Source: an uncultured Armatimonadota bacterium (GTDB taxonomy: Bacteria; Armatimonadota; Fimbriimonadia; Fimbriimonadales; Fimbriimonadaceae). Taken from it: a DNA stretch of 64,000 nucleotides. Below, piece by piece: positions 37,439 to 46,295 of this stretch. Within the stretch, counting starts at the first letter, position 1. Every line of letters starts with the position of its first letter. A program made the position numbers and the translations under genes. Location of the stretch: NCBI GenBank assembly GCA_903899015.1, contig CAIUHP010000028.1:1-64000 (forward strand), read 5' to 3'. A model generated the notes under the pieces. It was not told the origin of the DNA. It did not search any database and saw nothing but the letters and a program-made list of their open reading frames with translations.

Positions 37439-38770
37439 ATGACCTTAACTATCAATCCAGTCGTCACTCTCGAAGGAGAACTTCGGGGCCCGAGCGATAA
37501 ATCGCTGACTCACCGCTCTTATATGTTTGCCGCGATCGCAAACGGCATTTCGGTGGTTCGAGATCCGCTTCGGGGTGAAGACTGTGAATCCACACTAAAA
37601 TGCATGCAGCAGCTTGGTCTGACCCACGAGTGGCTGAGCGAAAGGGAAGTCCGGCTGACTCCGCCTATCAAATGGCTACAACCCTCTCAACCCCTAGACT
37701 GCGGCAATAGCGGCACCACGATGCGTCTGCTCAGCGGATTACTTGCTTCAAGAGAACTCGATGTCACCTTGATCGGAGATGCGTCCCTCTCGAAGCGCCC
37801 CATGAAGAGAATAGCGGTACCTCTACGACTGATGGGAGCCACGGTTGAAGGAGATACGCCTCCACTTCATATCGTTGGAGGAAACCTCAAAGGCATTCAC
37901 TACGAAAGCCCGGTTGCCAGTGGCCAAATCAAGAGTTGCTGCCTACTTGCGGGTTTGGTTGCAAACGGTGTCACTACGGTAACCGAGCCAAGTTTGAGTC
38001 GCGATCACACGGAGCGAATGTTGCGTGCCATGGGAGCTCATTTGATTCGTAGCGGTGATGATGCAAGTACGGATTCTCATGATTCGATGTCGAGTCATCG
38101 ATCACATTTGCCTCCATCAGTTAGCATCCATCCGACCGAACACCTTGAACCTTTTGAATTTCAGGTTCCTGCGGATATTAGTAGCGCTGCGTTCATGATG
38201 GTTGCCGCGGCAATCTTGCCAAACTCGCGACTCGTTCTTCGAGACTTAAGCGTCAATCCCACTCGAACCGGCATTTTTGATGTTTTCGAGCAATGTTCCA
38301 TTCCGTTCGAAATGGGTGAATTGCGAAGCGAACTTGGTGAACCGGTGGCAGACGTGGTAATCGGCGCTCAACCTCATCTCCAGCCGTTCGTGATTGATGG
38401 CCCGTTGGTTCCTCGATTGATCGATGAAATTCCCGTCTTGGCCATTCTCGCGACCCAGTGTGAAGGCATTAGCGTCATTCGAGGAGCCAAAGAGCTTCGA
38501 GTGAAGGAGAGCGATCGCATAGAGCTTATGGCCAACGGTTTGCGAGCGATGGGGGCCAATGTTGAAACCTTCGAAGATGGCATGGAGATTTCCGGTCCGA
38601 CCGCGCTCAAGGCAACTCGCATTGATGCTTGTCTCGATCATCGAATAGCTATGGCGTTTGCAATCGCGGGTCTCGTCGCCGAGGGCCAAACCGAAATCGA
38701 AGGGGCAGATGCTATTGCCACTAGCTATCCAAATTTTGAATCCGACTTAATGAGGCTCACCATTGTCTAA
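37439..38770 (+). CDS. aroA: 3-phosphoshikimate 1-carboxyvinyltransferase (EPSP synthase)
   Basis: Transfers enolpyruvyl from PEP to shikimate 3-phosphate. 443 residues. GPSDKSLTHRSYMFAA at the N terminus, LDCGNSGTTMRLLSGLLA, GDASLSKRPMKR, SGQIKSCCLLAGL, FQVPADISSAAFMMVAAA, IDEIPVLAILA, LRVKESDRIELM and DHRIAMAFAIAGL are all present. Around residues 205-225 there is a Ser/His/Asp-rich insertion (DDASTDSHDSMSSHRSH) compared with most family members. The last eight bases overlap the cmk start. Confidence 0.97.
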   Translation: MTLTINPVVTLEGELRGPSDKSLTHRSYMFAAIANGISVVRDPLRGEDCESTLKCMQQLGLTHEWLSEREVRLTPPIKWLQPSQPLDCGNSGTTMRLLSGLLASRELDVTLIGDASLSKRPMKRIAVPLRLMGATVEGDTPPLHIVGGNLKGIHYESPVASGQIKSCCLLAGLVANGVTTVTEPSLSRDHTERMLRAMGAHLIRSGDDASTDSHDSMSSHRSHLPPSVSIHPTEHLEPFEFQVPADISSAAFMMVAAAILPNSRLVLRDLSVNPTRTGIFDVFEQCSIPFEMGELRSELGEPVADVVIGAQPHLQPFVIDGPLVPRLIDEIPVLAILATQCEGISVIRGAKELRVKESDRIELMANGLRAMGANVETFEDGMEISGPTALKATRIDACLDHRIAMAFAIAGLVAEGQTEIEGADAIATSYPNFESDLMRLTIV

Positions 38771-39443
38771 AGACATTTCTAAAATCGTTGTCGCTATTGA
38801 TGGACCCGCTGGAGCAGGGAAGAGTACGGTCTCAAAGGCCCTGGCTCGGGATCTTCAGCTTAGCTATCTGGACACTGGTGCTATGTATCGCGCACTTGCC
38901 TTAAAGGCGAGTCGAGAGAACCTACGCTCAGACGCAGGTGAGGAAATCGGAAAGCTGATGGAAAACACCGAAATCACCTTTGGTACCGGAGATCCTCAAC
39001 CAGTATTTCTCGACGGTGAAGATGTCACTTCGCTCATCCGAACTCCAGAAATTAGTGAAGCCGCAAGTGCGATCAGCGCTCATACCCCCGTCCGCAAGGC
39101 ACTTGTTGCACGCCAGCAGAAGCTCGTGGCGATTGGAGGAGTAATTCTTGAAGGCAGAGATGCAACAACGGTGATTGCCCCAAATGCCGACGTCAAAGTT
39201 TTCTTGACCGCTTCCTTAGAAGAACGGGCTAAGCGACGTACGATTGAATTCGATCAGAAAGGGCAAGCATCCGATTTTCGAGAAGTTCGGCAGCAGATTC
39301 AGCTAAGAGATCATCGCGACATAACTCGCGATGACAGCCCTTTGACAGTGGCACCCGACGCCCACATTGTAGAAAGTGGGGGAGTGCCCGTCGAGCTCGT
39401 CGTTCAAAAGCTCAAAGAGCTTATCAACAACGTCGTGAATTAG
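38763..39443 (+). CDS. cmk: Cytidylate kinase
   Basis: Phosphorylates CMP and dCMP with ATP. 226 residues. P-loop VAIDGPAGAGKSTVSKALA, LDTGAMYRALALKA, ILEGRDATTVIAPNADVKVFLTAS, and RDHRDITRDDSPLTVAPDAHIV are typical. Start is TTG 38763, overlapping the aroA stop; there is no ATG before the P-loop. The aroA-cmk order is common in bacteria. Convergent with the PilP-like gene with about 40 bases between stops. Confidence 0.96.
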   Translation: MSKDISKIVVAIDGPAGAGKSTVSKALARDLQLSYLDTGAMYRALALKASRENLRSDAGEEIGKLMENTEITFGTGDPQPVFLDGEDVTSLIRTPEISEAASAISAHTPVRKALVARQQKLVAIGGVILEGRDATTVIAPNADVKVFLTASLEERAKRRTIEFDQKGQASDFREVRQQIQLRDHRDITRDDSPLTVAPDAHIVESGGVPVELVVQKLKELINNVVN

Positions 39444-39486
39444 CTTTGTGTCAATTCAGAGGACAATCTGATTAAGGCAGCGACGG

Positions 39487-40086
39487 TCAGGATCCCTTAA
39501 CGGATAGCGTCTGCTGCTTTCGTCCTTTCTCAATAACTACGTGGGTTTCTGAAACTGAAACGAGCTTAAATCCTTTTCCGAAACTCGCTCCCTGGCGGAT
39601 AACCATTTGACTGGAGCCGATCATCAGAATCGCGACTCCTTCACCGCCCGTCACTACGCCTTCCACAGATATGGAGTCAAAGTCGGTTGGTACCTTTGGA
39701 AGACTTGCGCTGCGTAGCGGAATTCCTCCGTCGCGAACAAGAGATTCTGCGCCATTAATTTGGCCTTTCATGGGTTCATAAAGTTGAGGTGCTTGCATCG
39801 TTGGATTGGAGGGTGATGGAGCGGCAATTGTGTCCTTGAAAGGATTGATAATCACGTTGGGTGTAGGAGGCGTGTAGTCAATAACTGGATCGGACTTCTT
39901 GTCCGAATTAGTCGTTGGGGCGGATCCAGTTACTCCCTGGGGATTGAGATAAACGGAAGAGCTTCCTGTTTGGGGAGTACTGTTGTCAGCCTTTGCTCGG
40001 AATCCTGCGAGGGCAAAAACAGCAACAACTAAACCAACTAGGCCGGCTGCCTTTGTTCGATCTTGAGGACGTAGAGACTGAATCAC
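39487..40086 (-). CDS. PilP/GspC-like type IV pilus assembly protein
   Basis: 199 residues from GTG 40086, chosen because GGAG lies six bases upstream; a TTG at 40107 gives seven more residues. One membrane segment near the N terminus (AAGLVGLVVAVFALAGF), a Pro/Thr-rich linker with INPFKD, then a C-terminal beta domain (ISVEGVVTGGEGVAILMIGSSQMVIRQGASFGKGFKLVSVSETHVVIEKG) like the PilP/GspC homology region. Unlike typical PilP, no lipobox is seen. It lies 199 bases downstream of the PilO-like gene, and a hairpin in that gap suggests its own transcript. Confidence 0.75.
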   Translation of the reverse strand: MIQSLRPQDRTKAAGLVGLVVAVFALAGFRAKADNSTPQTGSSSVYLNPQGVTGSAPTTNSDKKSDPVIDYTPPTPNVIINPFKDTIAAPSPSNPTMQAPQLYEPMKGQINGAESLVRDGGIPLRSASLPKVPTDFDSISVEGVVTGGEGVAILMIGSSQMVIRQGASFGKGFKLVSVSETHVVIEKGRKQQTLSVKGS

Positions 40087-40285
40087 TTTATTCTCCGGGA
40101 GAGCCAAGACTAACCTTTGAGCGTCTTGCCTCTTCTATATATGTGTATCGGTCACGTTCGATTCAAAATTAACAGTTGAACCAGATATTTTTACGAGGCT
40201 TTGAATCCTTTTACAATTCACGCCATTTGGAACGTCAGCAAACCGAGACCCCGGGGGCGTCCGTAAATCTCAAACTGTAAAGCCT

Positions 40286-40308
40286 AGTTGGTTCGCTTCG
40301 AACCGACT
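40286..40308 (-). terminator. Hairpin at the end of the PilO-like gene
   Basis: AGTCGGTTCG pairs with CGAACCAACT (one G-T pair) across a three-base loop, starting at the stop codon. There is no good T-run; it may be a weak terminator or 3' stabiliser separating the PilMN-PilO and PilP-like transcripts. Confidence 0.5.
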
Positions 40309-40888
40309 AACTTGATTTGATCTGGAGACCGCTCGAAACCTTTTGATCTTTCTTAGGCACGACGTATCGCGTGACTTTCAAGGCTAGCGAAGTTGAATCG
40401 TTCGCCTCACGTGTCCAAACCAAGTTACTTAATGTTAAAAGCCGGTCAGACGTTTCTAGTGTGGAAATCATGGTCCGAATATTGCTGTAACTCCCTTGTA
40501 ATAAAAGGTTCGCGGAGATCTTGACGATGCCCTTCATCAGCGGGTCTTCTTGCTGCCCCTTCTGGTTTCCTTCGCGGGGTTGCTCGGAGGAATCGCTAGT
40601 CCAAGAAGACACCTTCGTATTGCACTTGACCGCCATCGATCGAAGGCTTGTTACAAACGTGTATTCCTCAGTTGGACTGGCTTCAACAGTTGCGTATTTC
40701 TTTTCTTCCGGCAATGTTTCGATCAACTTTTGCTCTTGAAGTGCTTGCTGCGCCTCAATTCGAGCCTTATTACGATCCTCGCTGGCTTGGTTGAACGCAC
40801 TATTCTCTCGGTAGATGAAAAATCCGGAAGTTGCTGTGCAAAGAATCGGGATGACCCAACCTAAAACTCTAAATCTTTCAAGACTCAT
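40307..40888 (-). CDS. PilO-like type IV pilus assembly protein
   Basis: 193 residues. An N-terminal membrane segment (VLGWVIPILCTATSGFFIY), a coiled-coil with Gln/Glu/Ala (ASEDRNKARIEAQQALQEQK), and a C-terminal ferredoxin-like part (ISANLLLQGSYSNIRTMISTLETSDRLLTLSNLVW) that matches the PilO/GspM pattern. ATG 40888 overlaps the PilMN stop as ATGA, so the two are coupled. Identified mainly by order and topology, since PilO sequences vary greatly. Confidence 0.82.
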   Translation of the reverse strand: MSLERFRVLGWVIPILCTATSGFFIYRENSAFNQASEDRNKARIEAQQALQEQKLIETLPEEKKYATVEASPTEEYTFVTSLRSMAVKCNTKVSSWTSDSSEQPREGNQKGQQEDPLMKGIVKISANLLLQGSYSNIRTMISTLETSDRLLTLSNLVWTREANDSTSLALKVTRYVVPKKDQKVSSGLQIKSS

Positions 40889-42561
40889 TTCTTTGTTTCC
40901 TCGTGCATTCGAATCCGGTCGGAAGTAATTGTCTTCCCATGAAGTTCAAAACTAATCCCGGTGCCCTTTTCAGGAGCGACTTGTCGAAACCAATTGATAT
41001 GTAGGTCCGTTAAAAGTGGACATTCCTGGAGTGTCTTGATCGTTACCAGCATGCTGGATTCGGATGCAGATTCTCCGTCAATAACAACTTGTTGGTTGGG
41101 AGAGACTGCCACTGAAGAAAGACCCGTGCCAGGACCAACGCTTCCTGCAATCGAGTCGAGAATCTCAGTAACCGGAATGCCGGTCTTTCGAAATGCTTTG
41201 TATTGATCTGCTTGGCGATGGCGATCTTCCACGACCGTATTGATTGCCTTCCGCACTTGAGAAGCCTGGGTGTTGGTCATCAATGCCTCTCGATCAAGTT
41301 GGGCGATTTGATTTTGGTAAAGCGCGCAACCGGCTACCCCCACGGCAACCGCTAAGGCAGACGTCAGAATCGAACCTCGGAAATTTCGGATCGATACAAC
41401 CTTCTCTTCCGCGACGCGTTCGACCGAGTACAGATCGATTCTTGGAACACGGCTCAAAGATTGACCGTGCATGGCGAGCCCGAATGCAGTAGAGCAAACA
41501 ATGTCGAACCGGTTTGTAAACGATGTTCCCGCAACCGGTCGGTCGAGTGAGCCAGAAAGTGGCCGAATCGGCTCGACAGTAAGTCCAAGTCTTGATGCTA
41601 ACTCATCGGCCAGTGTTTCGAGTCGACCGTCATCGACGGCAATCAGAACTCGTTCACAGTCTGAGAGACTCGGATATTCGCGCTGATAGTAATAGAGAGT
41701 TCGATGGATTTCAGTCGTGAATGCTTCGAGCGATAGCCGGTTTAGATTAGAGGGTACGGACTTGGCTTCACTAGGTTCGTTGGCATACTCCTCGACTGAT
41801 GGTCCCAAATAGGCAAAATCGTTGGAGGGCACGATGTCGCTTGTAATGACGCGAGATCCGATATCGATCCTTCGATAGGCAACGAGTTCCCCTTGGTGGA
41901 CAACTGCAATATCGGTGTTGGCCGGGCCCACCATCAGACCAAAAAATGTTGTAAGCGATCCGGCTGTCTTCAACATCGAACGATACATTGCGTAGTGGGT
42001 TGGCTCGATGGCTTCGACAGTAAGTCCGGCCCCCTCGACAACTTGTCGGATACACAAAATCGCCGCGTGCTGAGTCGCAAAGACAGTGACTAATTCTGGT
42101 TTGGCTTTGTGAGAACTCGTGCCCATCCAAACTTCTGTCTGATCGCGCCAACCGTCACCAATCTCAAGCTGGCTCTGCTTACTCATTCGGATGTAAGCAT
42201 GAGCTCCTTGGTCGCCGTGAGTCATGTTTAGATCCACGACTTCGCCACTGACAATCACCGCGAGTTCTTCATCGCAAACGGGAGGAACGTCAATCGTGCG
42301 CACATTCGTGCATTCCCCGGCGAGGCCAATCACCGCTCGCGTGCATTTGACGTCCATCGACTCAAGCAGGCTTTTCAGGGCTTCGGAGACTACTTCGGGT
42401 GCGATGATGTAGCCGTTTTGCATACTCCCTATCGGCATCGCAATTCTTCCCATTTTCTCGAGATCGGGTTGCGATTGGCGGGAGCGAAGTTGAATGACGC
42501 GAATTTCGCTCTCGTGGAATTCTATGCCGAGGATGGAGGAATCTTTTTTTCGCATGGACAT
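40885..42561 (-). CDS. PilM-PilN fusion protein, type IV pilus inner-membrane platform
   Basis: 558 residues from ATG 42561, preceded by AGGAAG. Residues about 10-370 are a PilM-type actin-like ATPase (ILGIEFHESEIRVIQL, VIGLAGECTNVRTIDVPP, PTHYAMYRSM, GPANTDIAVVHQGELVAYRRIDIG, TAFGLAMHGQ). Residues 371-558 are PilN-like: a short cytoplasmic RIDLYSVERV segment in the place of the INLLP motif, a membrane segment at 397-415 (SILTSALAVAVGVAGCALY), a coiled stretch and a periplasmic beta domain. PilM and PilN are normally separate, adjacent proteins. PilO-like and PilP-like genes follow; PilQ is not in the window. Confidence 0.9.
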   Translation of the reverse strand: MSMRKKDSSILGIEFHESEIRVIQLRSRQSQPDLEKMGRIAMPIGSMQNGYIIAPEVVSEALKSLLESMDVKCTRAVIGLAGECTNVRTIDVPPVCDEELAVIVSGEVVDLNMTHGDQGAHAYIRMSKQSQLEIGDGWRDQTEVWMGTSSHKAKPELVTVFATQHAAILCIRQVVEGAGLTVEAIEPTHYAMYRSMLKTAGSLTTFFGLMVGPANTDIAVVHQGELVAYRRIDIGSRVITSDIVPSNDFAYLGPSVEEYANEPSEAKSVPSNLNRLSLEAFTTEIHRTLYYYQREYPSLSDCERVLIAVDDGRLETLADELASRLGLTVEPIRPLSGSLDRPVAGTSFTNRFDIVCSTAFGLAMHGQSLSRVPRIDLYSVERVAEEKVVSIRNFRGSILTSALAVAVGVAGCALYQNQIAQLDREALMTNTQASQVRKAINTVVEDRHRQADQYKAFRKTGIPVTEILDSIAGSVGPGTGLSSVAVSPNQQVVIDGESASESSMLVTIKTLQECPLLTDLHINWFRQVAPEKGTGISFELHGKTITSDRIRMHEETKK

Positions 42562-42882
42562 GTGGCTTCCTATTCGTGTGCGAAGGTTAGTCGTGGACGA
42601 GGACCGGGGTTGAAATGAGAACCTGCACGCTGGATGCAAGGAGACTGATTGGGATTGCGCAGGTCTTGAGCTTTCACTAGAAGTTATATCGGTTGATTTC
42701 TTCGGAATTTTTAGGGCCTATTCCTCAAATTTATCTTGATTTGTCAAAAAAATTTAGAAATATTTTTGCAGAAAAGAATGGGACCCACGACAGCGAACTG
42801 TTGTTTCGCTTTCTTACGTGGATTGAATGTCGTCTGCAGACACACGCAAGCGCGCGAGTGCGGTACAACCGAATACAAGAAT
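42562..42882. other. Divergent intergenic region between PilMN and dapA
   Basis: About 320 bases without a supportable gene. A very AT-rich stretch at 42730-42772 contains TTGATT followed after 17 bases by AATATT, a possible plus-strand promoter for dapA. The open frame reading through into dapA from 42736 is not DapA-like before 42883. No lysine riboswitch features were recognised. Confidence 0.35.
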
Positions 42883-43767
42883 ATGGGTGCGTTTTTTGGA
42901 CCGAAGGATTGGGGCACGCTCTTAACCGCGATGCTAACGCCGTTTCATGAAGACGGCAGTGTTAACTACAGCGAAGCTGCTCGGCTTGCGAACTATCTCG
43001 TCGACGTGCAGAAAAACGACGGCTTAGTCGTAAACGGTACAACCGGCGAATCGCCAACACTTACTGAGGCCGAAAAACTTAAACTTCTTGAAGTCGTGCT
43101 TGAAACGGTTGGTGACCGAGCGGCGGTTGTATTTGGAGCGGGAAGCTATAACACCGCCGAATCGATTGAAATGACCCGTGAGGGTGAGAAGCGAGGTGCC
43201 CATGGCATCATGCTCGTCAACCCTTATTACAATCGACCTGGACAACAGGGCCTATACGCTCACTTCTCAACGATTGCTAAGGAAACGGGCCTTCCGGTGA
43301 TGCTCTACAACATCATGCCTCGCAGCGCGATCAACCTTGAAACTCCAACTCTGCTAAGACTTGCCGAGATTCCAAATATTGTCGCCGTTAAGGAAGCAAG
43401 CGGCAGCATTCCTCAGATTACGGATGTTTGCGGTCAAGCACCAGATGGATTCCGAATTTACAGCGGTGACGATGGTTTGACCTTGCCAATTCTAAGTCTG
43501 GGTGGACACGGGATCGTAAGTGTTGCCGGACACGTGGTGGGCGACCGGATTAAGGAAATGCTGAACGCATTCCCAAGTGATCCCGTTAAAGCTCGCAAAC
43601 TGCATCACGAGCTGATTCCAGTCTACAAGGCCCTTTTCTCGGCGCCGAGCCCAGTGCCAGTGAAATACGCGACCAGTCTGAAGGGGTTTGACTGCGAGTC
43701 GGTACGGCTTCCGCTGGTAGCGTTAACTGATGCCGAGAAAGCAGTTGTTTCGGGCGCTCTAGGCTAA
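42883..43767 (+). CDS. dapA: 4-hydroxy-tetrahydrodipicolinate synthase
   Basis: Condenses pyruvate with aspartate semialdehyde, first step of the diaminopimelate/lysine branch. 294 residues from ATG 42883 (MGAFFGPKDWGTLLTAMLTPF). VNGTTGESPTLTEAEKLKLLE carries the Thr-Thr pair, YYNRPGQQGLYAHF the active tyrosine (Y in NPYYNRP), VMLYNIMPRSAIN the second Tyr/Arg, and NIVAVKEASGSI the Schiff-base lysine. Full length. lysA of the same pathway is at 7637. A strong hairpin follows downstream. Confidence 0.96.
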   Translation: MGAFFGPKDWGTLLTAMLTPFHEDGSVNYSEAARLANYLVDVQKNDGLVVNGTTGESPTLTEAEKLKLLEVVLETVGDRAAVVFGAGSYNTAESIEMTREGEKRGAHGIMLVNPYYNRPGQQGLYAHFSTIAKETGLPVMLYNIMPRSAINLETPTLLRLAEIPNIVAVKEASGSIPQITDVCGQAPDGFRIYSGDDGLTLPILSLGGHGIVSVAGHVVGDRIKEMLNAFPSDPVKARKLHHELIPVYKALFSAPSPVPVKYATSLKGFDCESVRLPLVALTDAEKAVVSGALG

Positions 43768-43902
43768 AGATCGTCTGCTCATATTGGACCGATTTTCTTT
43801 GAGTTTAAGGACTCACATGCGGAAACTCGGTGTACTTTTGCCGATACCTGTATAGTGGCAGTAGAAGCTGACTCTTCGAACTCTAAGCTCACTCTTGAGG
43901 AT

Positions 43903-43939
43903 CTCCTCTCTTTTGCGCATAAAGCGTAAGAGAGAGGAG
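43903..43939 (+). terminator. 16-bp hairpin between dapA and the next gene
   Basis: CTCCTCTCTTTTGCGC pairs with GCGTAAGAGAGAGGAG (two G-T pairs) around a five-base loop ATAAA. Only a short TTT follows, so it could end dapA transcription or be a leader element for the gene starting at 43976. Confidence 0.6.
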
Positions 43940-43975
43940 TTTCCCAGACATCGAGTACTTGTGAGGTTCCCACAC

Positions 43976-44728
43976 ATGAAATCAGTTCTATCCGTTTATC
44001 TACGTCCGATAATCGCAGCAACAATGATGATGATTCTCTCGTCCCGCGGCTGGGCGATTAATCCGGCCGACGGAAACGCCTTGTTAATGCAAGCTCAGAT
44101 TCAGCAGAGCCAAGGGCATTTTGAAACGGCGGGGGCGCTTTACGGGAAAGCAGCTGAAGCCTTTCGTGGTGAAGGAAAGAGTCCTCAACAATCTCAAGCA
44201 CTGAAACAATCAGCCCTAATGTATGAAAAGGAGGCCGACAAGTTATTGAAGATCAAGACGCCAAGCCAGCGCCTTAATCCTGTCGCGCCTACCAAGAAAA
44301 ACTCCAATCGCAGTCCAAGTCACGCTCAGCAGAAGAACAAGCAGCTACTGCCACCTAAATCGCGAGATAATTTACCAAACAAATCCACCGCATCGGGTGC
44401 ACCAACAACTGAAACCATCGAGGCACTTATTGCCCAGATCTTTGAAAAGAAGCGCTCATTCGGTCCAGTCGTATCAGTATCCTTTCAATCTATTCAGATG
44501 ATACGAGGAGCCCATCATGGTCAGGAATATAAGGATGGTGACATTGCACTGGCTTCAACTGTTTACACCTACAACGTAAAGTTCGCCGTTCGGAAAGACT
44601 ACTCCACGCAATACGAGTCCTACAGGCAAGATTCCAATTATGCCTTGTACCTATTCCATGGTAAGTGGGATATTAGTGGCGTCGCCGGTGGAACCGGAGT
44701 TGGAAAGGTCAAGACTTTTAACAAGTAG
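43976..44728 (+). CDS. Secreted hypothetical protein with TPR-like helices
   Basis: About 250 residues from ATG 43976. Signal peptide IIAATMMMILSSRGWAIN, then helices NALLMQAQIQQSQGHFETAGALYGKAAEAFRGEG that look like one or two TPR units, a Lys/Pro/Ser-rich linker (about residues 90-135), and a C-terminal beta region with VVSVSFQSIQMIRGAHHG and YALYLFHGKWDISGVAGG. No family recognised. The longer upstream frame from 43895 runs through the hairpin and is not used. Confidence 0.7.
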   Translation: MKSVLSVYLRPIIAATMMMILSSRGWAINPADGNALLMQAQIQQSQGHFETAGALYGKAAEAFRGEGKSPQQSQALKQSALMYEKEADKLLKIKTPSQRLNPVAPTKKNSNRSPSHAQQKNKQLLPPKSRDNLPNKSTASGAPTTETIEALIAQIFEKKRSFGPVVSVSFQSIQMIRGAHHGQEYKDGDIALASTVYTYNVKFAVRKDYSTQYESYRQDSNYALYLFHGKWDISGVAGGTGVGKVKTFNK

Positions 44729-44891
44729 CGGGATCGATTTCCATAGATACACTGGCTCGCCTTAGCTGGACGATAATCATTCTTCGCGAAGAAAGTCCGA
44801 AGGTCCGATTTAAATTGAACTCTCGGGCGCATCTAATACACTAACTCCAATAGGAAGTTAGCACTGAAAGGTGTTGACGTGAGGAGAATGT

Positions 44892-46295
44892 ATGATTGGA
44901 TTAATAGCAGCGGCCCTCTTGGCGTCTGGCCCGACTCAAACGGAGTTGACCATTTATAACCAAGGATTTGGCTTGGTGAAAGAAATTCGAGACCTGAATC
45001 TCAAGCAAGGACGACAACGAGTTGCCATCGAAGACGTCGCATCCTTGATCGATCCGACCAGTGTCAGCTTTCACAGCGTGACGAACAAGGATGCTTTTAG
45101 CATTCTGGAGCAGAATTATCAGTTCGACCTCATTAATCCGGTCGCGATCCTCAATAAGTCCGTCGGACAGAAAATAAGGTTCATTCGAACGATAGGAAAT
45201 CAGAAAGATATTCTCACCGGTACGTTGTTAAGCGCACCGACCTCAATCGTCGCCAATCCGGGCGGAGGCAGCCAACAAACCTACAATGGCATGGTCATTC
45301 GCACGGACGACAACCGAATTGTCCTGGATCCCAGTGGGGAAGTCGAAGTTTCATCGGTGCCGGCGGGACTCATTAGCAAACCAACGCTCATGTGGGATCT
45401 CGAAGCCCAGCGAGCAGGCGATAACAAAGTTGAGCTGAGCTACATCAGTAACGGACTTAATTGGAATGCCGATTATGTGGTCACGCTCAATGGAGCGGGC
45501 AAAGGGGATATTCAAGGCTGGGTTACGCTCAGTAATACCAGTGGTGCTACCTGGGAAAACGCGAATCTCAAGCTGTTGGCCGGCGATGTACACACCGTTG
45601 ATAACGTTCGTCGCTCGATGAAGTCGATGTCCGGCGGATTTGGTGGAGCAGGTCGTGGTGGATTTGTGGAAGAAACCCTTTTCGAGTACCACTTGTACAC
45701 CCTTCAGCGCCCCGCCACCGTAAGGCAGAACGAAACGAAGCAGTTGTCACTCCTCCAAGGACAAGACGTTCCGATCGAGAAGAAGTTAATCGTTGACTCA
45801 ATCGCGAATGCTTACTATCCAAGTGAAGGAGAAATTGGAACGGGTGACGTCAAACCGCAAGTTCGGTTGGAGTTTGTCAATAACAAGGAGAGCGGACTTG
45901 GCATGCCACTACCCAAAGGCAAGATGCGAGTCTATCAGCGTGATAAGTCGGGCTCGGTGCAATTACTCGGGGAAGATCAAATTGATCACACCCCTCGAAA
46001 CGAGAGAGTTTCATTGGTCATTGGAAAGTCATTCGACGTCGTCTCAACACGGAAGAGAATGAGCTTCACGAAGATCAATGATCGTTTCTACCGAGAGACC
46101 TTCCAAATTGAACTAAGGAACCGAAAGGAAACTTCTGAAACCGTTAATGTTTTGGAGCGTCACTGGTGGGATTGGAAGATTGTGGAGAAGAGCCAGGAAT
46201 TTGCGAAGCTTGATGCAAACACCGCTCTGTTTGTCGTGAATCTCAAGCCAAACGAAACGAAGAAGGTTGTCTACACGGTGGAGACGAAATGGTAG
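44892..46295 (+). CDS. DUF4139 domain protein, copy 1
   Basis: 467 residues with a short signal peptide (MIGLIAAALLASGP). A DUF4139-type beta protein: ELTIYNQGFGLVKEIRDL, ASLIDPTSVSFHS, LEQNYQFDLINPVAILNKSVG, NGMVIRTDDNRIVLDP, LSYISNGLNWNADYVVTL, and the C-terminal LRNRKETSETVNVLERHW and KPNETKKVVYTVETKW. Extracytoplasmic, function unknown in the family. A good ribosome site (GAGGAGAA) precedes ATG 44892. The next gene is a close paralogue overlapping it by seven bases. Confidence 0.88.
   Translation: MIGLIAAALLASGPTQTELTIYNQGFGLVKEIRDLNLKQGRQRVAIEDVASLIDPTSVSFHSVTNKDAFSILEQNYQFDLINPVAILNKSVGQKIRFIRTIGNQKDILTGTLLSAPTSIVANPGGGSQQTYNGMVIRTDDNRIVLDPSGEVEVSSVPAGLISKPTLMWDLEAQRAGDNKVELSYISNGLNWNADYVVTLNGAGKGDIQGWVTLSNTSGATWENANLKLLAGDVHTVDNVRRSMKSMSGGFGGAGRGGFVEETLFEYHLYTLQRPATVRQNETKQLSLLQGQDVPIEKKLIVDSIANAYYPSEGEIGTGDVKPQVRLEFVNNKESGLGMPLPKGKMRVYQRDKSGSVQLLGEDQIDHTPRNERVSLVIGKSFDVVSTRKRMSFTKINDRFYRETFQIELRNRKETSETVNVLERHWWDWKIVEKSQEFAKLDANTALFVVNLKPNETKKVVYTVETKW

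Noticed and set aside
42562-42882. Lysine riboswitch upstream of dapA
   Set aside because: The conserved multi-helix core and anti-terminator arrangement were not recognisable by eye; a covariance search would be needed to be certain.
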